Origin: Chloroflexota bacterium | Lineage (GTDB): Bacteria; Chloroflexota; Dehalococcoidia; Lucifugimonadales; UBA3495 | Assembly (NCBI GenBank): GCA_002721995.1 | Contig: PBMF01000013.1 | Coordinates: 39,460-88,469, forward strand | DNA: 49,010 nt | Reading direction: 5' to 3' | In this document: one piece after another, positions 42,896-49,010 of the stretch | Layout of the letters: every line of letters starts with the position of its first letter | Position numbering within the stretch: the stretch's first letter is position 1 | Notes under the pieces: model-generated | The model's database searches: none | Told to the model about the DNA's origin: nothing | What the model saw: only the letters and a program-made list of their open reading frames with translations | Position numbers and translations under genes: made by a program

Positions 42896-43474
42896 ATGAC
42901 TTCAAGAGACATATCGGAAGCCGAAGAGAGTCAAGAGTCTCGCTGGTATATCGTCCACACCTACTCCGGGCAGGAAGACCTGGTGGAGAAGAACCTCCGC
43001 CTGCGCATCCAGAGCCTGGACATGCAAGACCGCATCAATGAGGTCTTGGTCCCCACTGAAGAAGAGGTGGTCTTCAAGGAAGGCGAACGGCGCTCCGAGC
43101 GCAAGAAGCTCTTCCCCGGCTACATCCTGGTCCAGATGATCATGGACGACGAGAGCTGGTACGCCGTGCGGAACACCCCCGGCGTCACCGGTTTCGTGTC
43201 CAGTGAGGACGAACACGACAAACGGCCCAAGCCCGTGCCCCTAGAAGACAAGCAGATGGAGGATATTCTGAAGCAGGTGGACTCAGACCCCACCCGCGTG
43301 AATATCGGCCTGGAACGCGGCGAGACCGTCCGCATCAACGAAGGCCCCTTCGTGGACTTCATCGGCACCATCAACGACGTGGACGAGGGCAAGGGAAAGG
43401 TCCGGGTTATGGTATCCTTCTTCGGGCGGGAAACGCCCGTCGAGCTGGACTTCCTCCAGGTCGAGCGGATCTAA
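42896..43474 (+). CDS. nusG: Transcription termination/antitermination factor NusG
   Basis: 192 residues. N-terminal NGN domain (WYIVHTYSGQEDLVEKNLRLR, then FPGYILVQMIMDDESWYAVRNTPGVTGFV) and a KOW domain (ETVRINEGPFVDFIGTINDVDE) at the C-terminus. Binds RNA polymerase and couples it to ribosomes or Rho. Upstream hairpin may tune its level. Confidence 0.97.
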   Translation: MTSRDISEAEESQESRWYIVHTYSGQEDLVEKNLRLRIQSLDMQDRINEVLVPTEEEVVFKEGERRSERKKLFPGYILVQMIMDDESWYAVRNTPGVTGFVSSEDEHDKRPKPVPLEDKQMEDILKQVDSDPTRVNIGLERGETVRINEGPFVDFIGTINDVDEGKGKVRVMVSFFGRETPVELDFLQVERI

Positions 43475-43500
43475 TCACAGAGAGTATCTAGGAGCCCCCA

Positions 43501-43926
43501 TTGGCGAAGAAAGTTAGGGCCATCATCAAACTGCAACTAGAGGCCGGAAAGGCGACACCCGCCCCTCCGGTGGGTCCCGCGTTGGGCCAACACGGCGTCA
43601 ATATCATGGGCTTCGTCAAGGAATACAACGCCAAGACCGCAAACCAGGCCGGCACCATCGTGCCAGTGCACCTGACCGTATACGAAGACCGGTCGTTCAC
43701 CTTCGTTACCCGCACCCCGCCGGCATCGGACATGCTCCGGAAGGCCGCCGGTGTGGAGAAGGGCGCGTCCGAGTTCCGCGAGGGCAGCGTTGGCAGCGTC
43801 AGCCGCCAGCAGCTGAAAGAGATCGCGGAAAGCAAGATGGCAGACCTCAACGCCGGCACCGTGGACGAGGCTATGAATATCATCGCCGGCACCGCCCGCA
43901 GCATGGGCATCGACGTAGGAGAATAG
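43501..43926 (+). CDS. rplK: 50S ribosomal protein L11
   Basis: 141 residues, TTG start with AGGAG 7 nt upstream. The N-terminal domain contains [18 protein letters not shown], the thiostrepton-binding region, and the C-terminal RNA-binding domain contains [20 protein letters not shown]. Binds 23S rRNA at the GTPase centre. 5 nt before rplA. Confidence 0.97.
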   Translation: MAKKVRAIIKLQLEAGKATPAPPVGPALGQHGVNIMGFVKEYNAKTANQAGTIVPVHLTVYEDRSFTFVTRTPPASDMLRKAAGVEKGASEFREGSVGSVSRQQLKEIAESKMADLNAGTVDEAMNIIAGTARSMGIDVGE

Positions 43927-43931
43927 CAACA

Positions 43932-44648
43932 ATGGTTAAGCACAGCCGGCGCTACGGCGCCGTGGCAGAAAAGGTGGATGCGGAAAAGACCTATGAGCCT
44001 AAAGAGGCCATGGAACTGCTGAAAGAGGTATCCACCGCCAAGTTCGACGAGACCGTTGAACTCCACATCCGGACCAACGTCGACCCCAGGCACTCCGACC
44101 AGCAGATACGCGGCGTGTGCAGCCTGCCCCACGGACTGGGCAAGACCATCCGAGTGGTGGTCTTCGCCGGCGCCGAGGGCGCCGAAGAAGCCCGGGCCGC
44201 CGGCGCCGACTTTGTGGGAGAAGACGACCTGATCGAGAGAATCGAAGGTGGATGGGCCGACTTTGAGGTTGGCTTGGCCACGCCCCAGGTCATGCCCAAG
44301 ATCGGTAAATTGGGCCGAATTCTTGGCCGCCGGGGTCTCATGCCCAACCCTCGCTCCGGCACAATGGTCCAACCCCAAGACCTGCCCCGGGCCATCCAAG
44401 AAGCCAAGGGCGGCCGCACCGAGTACCGGACCGACCGCACCGCCATCATCCACTCGGCAGTGGGCAAGGTGAGCTTCGAATCGGACAAGTTGGTGGACAA
44501 CCTGGCCGCTCTGACGGATGCTATAATCAAAGACAAACCTGAGGGGGTTAAAGGCCCCTTCTTCCGTTCAGCCTACCTGACATCAACCATGGGTCCCAGC
44601 GTCCAGTTGGACCTACAGGCCCTGCAGAGTCTGGAGTCCCAGGCGTAA
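43932..44648 (+). CDS. rplA: 50S ribosomal protein L1
   Basis: 238 residues. Two-domain L1 with TNVDPRHSDQQIRGVCSLPHG near 53-73 and GRRGLMPNPRSGTM near 135-148, the conserved rRNA contact. Forms the mobile L1 stalk and, in other bacteria, represses its own operon. Followed by the L10 leader. Confidence 0.97.
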   Translation: MVKHSRRYGAVAEKVDAEKTYEPKEAMELLKEVSTAKFDETVELHIRTNVDPRHSDQQIRGVCSLPHGLGKTIRVVVFAGAEGAEEARAAGADFVGEDDLIERIEGGWADFEVGLATPQVMPKIGKLGRILGRRGLMPNPRSGTMVQPQDLPRAIQEAKGGRTEYRTDRTAIIHSAVGKVSFESDKLVDNLAALTDAIIKDKPEGVKGPFFRSAYLTSTMGPSVQLDLQALQSLESQA

Positions 44649-44689
44649 CCCTGGAGCGGATAACCAGACTACGGCAGTCCTTTACAATA

Positions 44690-44825
44690 TAGGCACAGCA
44701 AAGCCAAAGACAGTGGGTCCCCGCAAGGGGCTAAATGCGAAAGCCGCCCGCCCAGGCGCGACAGATCAATATGGATACACCATATCCCTGCGCCCGTCTT
44801 TGGCGCGGGGATTTTTTATTTTCCC
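44690..44825 (+). ncRNA. Ribosomal protein L10 leader RNA
   Basis: The sequence AAAGACAGTGGGT, with the CCCCGCAAGGGG hairpin after it and further paired segments, matches the conserved kink-turn region of the bacterial L10 leader. L10 (as L10-L7/L12 complex) binds it and lowers expression of rplJL. The element ends in a terminator hairpin (44786-44810) that the fold could switch. Confidence 0.75.
44786..44822 (+). terminator. Attenuator hairpin at the end of the L10 leader
   Basis: CCCTGCGCC (44786-44794) pairs with GGCGCGGGG (44802-44810), 9 bp with one wobble, then ATTTTTTATTTT. A strong rho-independent terminator placed 60 nt before the rplJ start; readthrough must be controlled. Confidence 0.8.
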
Positions 44826-44869
44826 TGCGTGAACCCAGGTATTTCCCACCGTGAAAGTGGAGGTTTAGT

Positions 44870-45622
44870 TTGCCCACCCAGCAAAAAGTGGACCGGGTCC
44901 AGGACATCAAAGACCGGCTGGAACGCAGCACCATTGCGATGACCGCCAGTTATTCGGGCATCTCGGTTAACCAGATGACCGAACTGCGGCGGGCCATGCG
45001 CGCCGGCGGAGTGGACTTCACCATCGTGAAGAACACACTGCTCTTTCTGGCCGCCGATGAAGCCCAAAAACCCTTACTCAAAGACATCATAGAAGGCCCT
45101 ACGGCCATCGCCCTGGGCTACGATGACCCGGTGACCGCCGCCAAGGCAGTGGCCGACTTCATCCGCACCGGCGGTTCCACCCTGGCGCTCCAAGGCGCCA
45201 TCATGGGCGACGGCGCGACGATGACGGCCAACGAGGTCACCCGACTGGCGTCACTCCCGCCCAAGGAGGTCCTGCTGGCCCAGCTTCTGGGCACCATGCA
45301 GGCCCCCATATCCAGGCTGCTCGGCGCGATGAACGCCCCGCTCCAGGCCCTTAACAACGTCCTGGCAGCACGGGTCACCCAGATGGAAGAGGAAGGCCCC
45401 GCCCCGGCGACGGAACCCGAAGTGACCACCGAAGCCGATGAAGCACCGGCCGCGGAAGCGAAGGAAGCTCCCGAGGCATCAGCCGAGACTGAAGAAGCGC
45501 CCGAAGCGTCCGCTGAGGAAGAACCTGCGGCAGAGGCCGAAGAGGCGCCCGAGACAGAATCCGAACCGGAACCCGAGGCCGAACCTGATGCGGAAGCAGA
45601 GGGCGAGACCGAGTCCGAATAG
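44870..45622 (+). CDS. rplJ: 50S ribosomal protein L10 with a long acidic tail
   Basis: 250 residues, TTG start with GGAGG 6 nt upstream. The first 175 residues are ordinary L10: ASYSGISVNQMTELRRAMR and TIVKNTLLFLAADE, ending with the helix that binds L7/L12 dimers. From about 175 a tail of some 75 residues is almost only Glu, Ala, Pro, Thr and Ser (repeats like EEAPEASAE). Typical L10 ends near 165-180, so the tail is an extension. Its purpose is unknown; it resembles the archaeal and eukaryotic acidic stalk tails in composition only. Confidence 0.95.
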   Translation: MPTQQKVDRVQDIKDRLERSTIAMTASYSGISVNQMTELRRAMRAGGVDFTIVKNTLLFLAADEAQKPLLKDIIEGPTAIALGYDDPVTAAKAVADFIRTGGSTLALQGAIMGDGATMTANEVTRLASLPPKEVLLAQLLGTMQAPISRLLGAMNAPLQALNNVLAARVTQMEEEGPAPATEPEVTTEADEAPAAEAKEAPEASAETEEAPEASAEEEPAAEAEEAPETESEPEPEAEPDAEAEGETESE

Positions 45623-45668
45623 ATAGACCAGACACTAAACGAAAGCACAAAGGAAGAGAGGTGGCATT

Positions 45669-46058
45669 TTGTCCAAGGAAGAAATCATAGCAGCGATCAA
45701 GGAAATGAACGTGGTTGAGTTGGCCGACGTGGTCAAGGCCCTGGAAGACGAGTTCGGCATCAGCGCCGCCGCCCCTGTGGCCGTCGCCGCCGCGCCCGCC
45801 GCCGGTGGCGGAGACGCCGGTGCTGCCCCCTCCGGTGATTCCGACCAGGCCGAGTTCGAAGTCAGCCTGAAGGACATCGGCCCCAACAAGATCAACGTCA
45901 TTAAGGCCGTCCGTGAAGTCACCGCCCTGGGTCTGCGCGAGGCCAAAGAGTTGGTTGAGTCCGCCCCCGCCGCCATCAAGGAAGGCGTGGCCAAAGAGGA
46001 AGCCGACGACATCAAGAGCAAGCTGGAAGAGGCCGGGGCCGCGGTCGAAATCAAGTAA
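45669..46058 (+). CDS. rplL: 50S ribosomal protein L7/L12
   Basis: 129 residues, TTG start with AGAGGTGG about 6 nt upstream. N-terminal dimerisation helix pair, an Ala/Gly-rich hinge (about 36-58), then the globular domain with [21 protein letters not shown]. Forms the stalk with L10, recruits translation factors. Confidence 0.97.
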   Translation: MSKEEIIAAIKEMNVVELADVVKALEDEFGISAAAPVAVAAAPAAGGGDAGAAPSGDSDQAEFEVSLKDIGPNKINVIKAVREVTALGLREAKELVESAPAAIKEGVAKEEADDIKSKLEEAGAAVEIK

Positions 46059-46090
46059 CTTCCTCCTCTCTCGCACATAGGAGGGACGAT

Positions 46091-46318
46091 TTGGCACGCA
46101 AAGACAGGGACCGCTTCCTGCGGCGTCAGGCGTTACAACCTGACTACCAGGGATTCCGTGGCAATACCGCCGTTCCCAGGCGGACACCGTCACCGGAAAC
46201 AGAGACGGTGGTCTGTTCCGTGTGCCAGCGCCGGCGCAACGTGGCCAGCGACAGCATACCAACGGACCGCAGTTCCTACGTATGTCTGAGCTGCCAAGGC
46301 GACGCCGTGTCAGATTAG
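46091..46318 (+). CDS. Small zinc-ribbon-like protein after rplL
   Basis: 75 residues, TTG start with AGGAGGG 7 nt upstream. A strongly basic N-terminal 30 residues, then C-S-V-C and C-L-S-C separated by about 22 residues, typical of a zinc ribbon. 32 nt after rplL and before the shared terminator, so it is a true member of the operon. The basic segment suggests contact with RNA. I do not recognise a family. Confidence 0.7.
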   Translation: MARKDRDRFLRRQALQPDYQGFRGNTAVPRRTPSPETETVVCSVCQRRRNVASDSIPTDRSSYVCLSCQGDAVSD

Positions 46319-46337
46319 TCCCGCCCATACGCAAATA

Positions 46338-46371
46338 AAAAAGGGGCCTCTCGTTGGAGAGGCCCCTTTTT
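46338..46371. terminator. Bidirectional terminator between the ribosomal operon and the S41-like gene
   Basis: AAAAGGGGCCTCTC pairs with GAGAGGCCCCTTTT around GTTG, a stem of 14 bp or more, with T tracts in both directions. It serves the plus-strand zinc protein gene and the minus-strand peptidase-like gene. Confidence 0.9.
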
Positions 46372-46387
46372 GTTACCCCGCATTCCC

Positions 46388-47776
46388 CTATCTAAACGCC
46401 GGCAGCTTCTCATCCAAGTATTCATAGGCCCTGTTGAACTGGCTCTCGCCTCCATAACCCTCGTTCTCAGGTACGCTTTCAACCTCGAAGTCAGGCATCA
46501 GACCCGACTTGCCCAGCAGCTCCCCCGAAGGGATGTACCACCGGGAAACGGGAAGGTACATCGCGCCGCCGTTGGACAACTCCACAAATTCATAAGTGGA
46601 GGCGTCGCCGAAGGTCGGCACCCCGAACAGGACCGCCTTGCCTGAATCCTGTAACGCGCCGGCAAGGGCCTCCGCGTCACGGGCCGTTTGTTCATTCACC
46701 AAGACCGCGATCAGCAGGTCCTCCAGGTCCAAACGCTGGTCGTTCGCGGCGATCAATTGATCAGTACGCTCACCGTCGCGGTCCTCCCGGGAGCCGAAAA
46801 CGCTGCCATCAGATAGGAATTGCCCGGCCGTTTCCTGTGCCGCCTCCGAAGACCCTCCGGGGTTGGTCCTCAGGTCCAAGATCAGGGCCAGCATGTCGAA
46901 TTGGTTCAGCGATTCCAGGGCGCTGAATACCTGCTCGCCGGTGTTGTCCCTGAACCGGGTGATCCTAACGTAACCGATCCCGCCGGGTATGAGTTGGCTG
47001 GCCACCGAGGGCAGTTCGATGGTCCCCCGGAACACATCAAGGTCCAGTGGCGCGTCCAGTCCGACCCGCCTGATCTGCAGGGTCACCTTTGTGCCCTCGG
47101 GCCCGGCGACTTTGTCCACGATCTCTTGGACGGTCTCGCCGGCCACGGATTGACCTCCAACGGCCACCAGGGCGTCTCTCGGCTCAATCCCGGCCTTCTC
47201 AGCTGGAGAACTTGAAAACGGAAATAGGAGAATCAGGTCATCTTGGGAAACAACCCTGGCGCCGATTCCCAGATAGCTGCCTTCAACTGAACTCTCCAGG
47301 TTTTCCTTGGCCAGCGGATATTGGTCAGGGTCCAAGTACACAGCCGAGGTGTCGCCCAGGCCGTCCAGCATACCGGCGACCGCGGCCTCGGCCACCGCTT
47401 CCGGGTCGAAATCCGGGTGTTCGGCTGAATACATCGCCCCCGCCCGCCACAGGTCAACCAGTTCGCCCGGGACGTGGGAAGGTGGCTGCCCTCGCATCCG
47501 GCCGATGTCGGTCAAGAACGGATATGGAGATACGTCCACCAGTTGCAGTACCCGGCCCATGGAGCCGGACACCGCCCGTTCGGCGTCCAGAGAGCCGGAG
47601 CTGGCGTATATCTCGCTCACCCGCCCCCAGGCCTCCCAGACCAATTCCAGACCATCAGACGGCCTCTCAACGTCAGAATCCTCATTGCTGGAAGCGCAGG
47701 CCAAAAGGGTTGGGATGGCGAAAATGAGGGCCAATGTGATGAGAGCGCGGGGGAGGGAAAAACGTCTTCTAAGCAT
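46388..47776 (-). CDS. S41/C-terminal-processing peptidase-like lipoprotein, catalytic dyad apparently lost
   Basis: 462 residues. The ATG at 47776 gives a signal peptide MLRRRFSLPRALITLALIFA with lipobox L-L-A-C; an ATG at 47815 sits almost at the predicted transcription start. A PDZ domain near 165-250 (GIGARVV, PAEKAGIEPRDALVAVGG) precedes the S41 domain (GGIGYVRITRF, LALILDLRTNPGGSS). In active enzymes the site reads N-E-G-S-A-S and T-F-G-K; here it reads N-E-Q-T-A-R (Thr near 364) and T-F-G-D (Asp near 391). Both serine and lysine are replaced, so it is probably a non-catalytic PDZ scaffold or binding protein. Confidence 0.88.
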   Translation of the reverse strand: MLRRRFSLPRALITLALIFAIPTLLACASSNEDSDVERPSDGLELVWEAWGRVSEIYASSGSLDAERAVSGSMGRVLQLVDVSPYPFLTDIGRMRGQPPSHVPGELVDLWRAGAMYSAEHPDFDPEAVAEAAVAGMLDGLGDTSAVYLDPDQYPLAKENLESSVEGSYLGIGARVVSQDDLILLFPFSSSPAEKAGIEPRDALVAVGGQSVAGETVQEIVDKVAGPEGTKVTLQIRRVGLDAPLDLDVFRGTIELPSVASQLIPGGIGYVRITRFRDNTGEQVFSALESLNQFDMLALILDLRTNPGGSSEAAQETAGQFLSDGSVFGSREDRDGERTDQLIAANDQRLDLEDLLIAVLVNEQTARDAEALAGALQDSGKAVLFGVPTFGDASTYEFVELSNGGAMYLPVSRWYIPSGELLGKSGLMPDFEVESVPENEGYGGESQFNRAYEYLDEKLPAFR

Positions 47777-47826
47777 ATCTCGCTTGGGCGTGAAGCTGGC
47801 GCCGGGGTGATTCATCGGGCCCAGAC

Positions 47827-47835
47827 ATTGTATCA
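47827..47835 (-). promoter_or_regulatory. Extended -10 promoter for the S41-like gene
   Basis: On the minus strand TGATACAAT (47835-47827) is an extended -10 (TGn plus TACAAT), which can act without a good -35. Start near 47820, about 44 nt before the ATG at 47776. Confidence 0.5.
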
Positions 47836-47871
47836 GAAGGGGCAGCTATTCCCCCGGCTGGCGCAGCCACG

Positions 47872-47900
47872 TTGCCAGCGCTGGTCGTGCTTAGTAAACT
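47872..47900 (+). promoter_or_regulatory. Promoter for the EthD-like gene
   Basis: TTGCCA (47872-47877), 17-nt spacer, TAAACT (47895-47900). Predicted start near 47907 with a leader of about 40 nt. Confidence 0.55.
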
Positions 47901-47945
47901 TACGAAAACTACGGCAGGCCCACCGATAGAACAGGAGTCGGCATC

Positions 47946-48260
47946 ATGATTAAGGAAACCGTGCTTTATCCCAACGAAGAGGGCAAGAAATTCGACCACG
48001 CCTACTGGACGTCAACCCACCTGGAACTGGTCCAAAAACTGCTGGGTCCCATGGGCCTGGTAAAGGGCGAGATGGAGAAGGGTGTTTCCGGCACCGACCC
48101 AAACGCGCCGGCCCCCTTTGTGGCCGTGGGACACCTCTATTTCAACACTGAGGAAGAGGTCCACACAGCCTTCACCAGCCACGCGGGCGAAATCATAGGC
48201 GACATCGCCAACTACACGGATATCAAGCCCACCTTCCAGATCAGCGAGACCCTACTATAG
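47946..48260 (+). CDS. EthD-domain protein
   Basis: 104 residues. Short dimeric alpha-beta barrel of the EthD/REDY type: MIKETVLYPNEEGKKFDHAYW at the start, an H-L-E-L-V-Q segment, and AVGHLYFNTEEEVHTAF in the second half. Named for a protein needed in ethyl tert-butyl ether degradation; biochemical role of most members is unknown. Own promoter and terminator, so a single-gene unit. Confidence 0.82.
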   Translation: MIKETVLYPNEEGKKFDHAYWTSTHLELVQKLLGPMGLVKGEMEKGVSGTDPNAPAPFVAVGHLYFNTEEEVHTAFTSHAGEIIGDIANYTDIKPTFQISETLL

Positions 48261-48293
48261 TCGTTCCGGAATGTGGATAGACTCAGATAACCA

Positions 48294-48323
48294 AGGGCGG
48301 CCCTCCTCCGGGCCGCTCTTTTC
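48294..48323 (+). terminator. Rho-independent terminator after the EthD-like gene
   Basis: AGGGCGGCCC (48294-48303) pairs with GGGCCGCTCT (48310-48319), 10 bp with one G-T pair and a 6-nt loop, followed by TTTTC. Confidence 0.85.
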
Positions 48324-48336
48324 AATTGGGGGCGTA

Positions 48337-49010
48337 ATGGTGCAGAACAACACTGCGGCGGCATTTCAGAGCCTTTCAGAAAGATTGATCAAGGAGCACT
48401 GGGACTTCTATCCCACGGCTGGTTCCCGGATCGGACGCCATGAATATGACGGCAGACTGCCGGACCTGTCCCCGTCCCAAAACGCCCGGCGGGTCAAGGA
48501 AATCGAAAGCGGCCTGTCCCAACTGCGGGCGCTGAATGTCCAGGAATTGGACAAGGACTCCCAGATGAGCTACCGGATGATGGAGCTCTTCCTGCGCCGG
48601 GAGTCCTTTATCTTCAACGACCTGCGGCCACTGGAAAACAACCCCATGCGCCATAGCGGATACCTGAACGTGAGCGGATACATCCGCCGTGACTATGCGC
48701 CCCTGGAGGACCGCCTTCGATCGGCCATCGCCGCCATGCGTCAAGCGCCCGACTTCCTAGACGTCCTGGACCGGGCCCTCACCGGACGCCTGTCTTCCCA
48801 TGTCGTGGATATGAGTGTGGAGAGCTACGCCGGAATGGCCCGGTTCTACCGGGTGGACCTGTCAGATGCTGCCCAAGGCGTTTCCGACCCGGATATCGTC
48901 CGGGAATTCGACCAGGCACGGGAGACCGCGGCGGCCGCCCTGGACCGGTTCGCGGAGAGTCTGAAGAGCCGGGGTGGGCAGGGAGAAGAGGGGTTCGCCA
49001 TCGGGCCCGA
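48337..49010 (+). CDS. DUF885-family protein (partial, C-terminus outside window)
   Basis: About 224 codons from the ATG at 48337 (GGGGG 5-6 nt upstream) to the window edge. The N-terminus includes HWDFYPTAGSRIGRHEYDGR followed by LPDLSP, the standard opening of DUF885 proteins, which are large (about 550-600 residues) putative metalloproteases with an H-E-x-x-H motif further on. That motif is outside the window. The visible part is the helical N-terminal domain. Family is clear; function is only suggested. Confidence 0.85.
   Translation, partial: MVQNNTAAAFQSLSERLIKEHWDFYPTAGSRIGRHEYDGRLPDLSPSQNARRVKEIESGLSQLRALNVQELDKDSQMSYRMMELFLRRESFIFNDLRPLENNPMRHSGYLNVSGYIRRDYAPLEDRLRSAIAAMRQAPDFLDVLDRALTGRLSSHVVDMSVESYAGMARFYRVDLSDAAQGVSDPDIVREFDQARETAAAALDRFAESLKSRGGQGEEGFAIGP

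Overview
This is a GC-rich, gene-dense bacterial chromosome segment. The best fit is Chloroflexota, probably Dehalococcoidia or a SAR202-like lineage. That is an inference from the paired DUF2298 and Agl23-type membrane proteins, the F420-type nitroreductase homologue, L10 with a long acidic tail, many TTG starts, and the mixture of core genes and redox enzymes. I saw no phage, insertion sequence, CRISPR array or rRNA gene.

Layout. 1-1.6 kb (minus): flavin reductase-like protein (cut by the window edge) and a beta-propeller lipoprotein. 1.8-10.7 kb (plus): amidohydrolase, trmD, thioesterase, PHP protein, F420-type reductase, acyl-CoA dehydrogenase-fold flavoprotein, exonuclease-DinG helicase and an OGG1-like glycosylase. 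10.7-13.3 kb (minus): MDR oxidoreductase, a small zinc protein, CCA-adding enzyme. 13.5-15.8 kb (plus): DsbA-fold selenoprotein, rnc, ftsY from one strong promoter. 15.9-23.8 kb (plus): membrane and glycan cluster (DUF2298, Agl23-type GT39, flippase-like, FAD oxidoreductase) and a small Tat-signal protein. 23.9-29.2 kb (minus): mutS, ArsC/Spx-like selenoprotein, HAD protein, mutL. 29.4-35.3 kb (minus): nuoE-nuoF-nuoG-like module and a ferredoxin reductase-like flavoprotein. 35.6-40.3 kb (minus): apt, metallo-beta-lactamase fold protein, carboxymuconolactone decarboxylase-like protein, 3-hydroxyisobutyrate dehydrogenase-like protein, an unnamed conserved protein and a UGSC-type selenoprotein. 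40.5-46.4 kb (plus): tRNA-Thr, tRNA-Tyr, tRNA-Thr, tuf, rpmG, secE, nusG, rplK, rplA, L10 leader, rplJ, rplL and a small zinc protein, closed by a bidirectional terminator. 46.4-49 kb: a degenerate S41 peptidase lipoprotein (minus), an EthD-like protein and the start of a DUF885 protein (plus).

The main result is three genes split by an in-frame TGA exactly where the family has its redox cysteine: a DsbA-fold protein (codon 14, motif U-P-F-V), an ArsC/Spx-like protein (codon 13, U-S-T-C) and a UGSC protein (codon 103, U-G-S-C). In each, coding continues in the same frame to complete the protein. In each, a GC-rich hairpin with a G-first apical loop starts 19-21 nt after the TGA, which fits the bacterial SECIS geometry. 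An ordinary gene caller would split or truncate all three. Such families have been noted in marine metagenome selenoprotein surveys, so the families are not new. Their density here, their shared SECIS geometry and their operon partners (rnc-ftsY, mutS-mutL, and a six-gene UGSC run) are what deserve attention. No selenocysteine machinery gene lies in the window.
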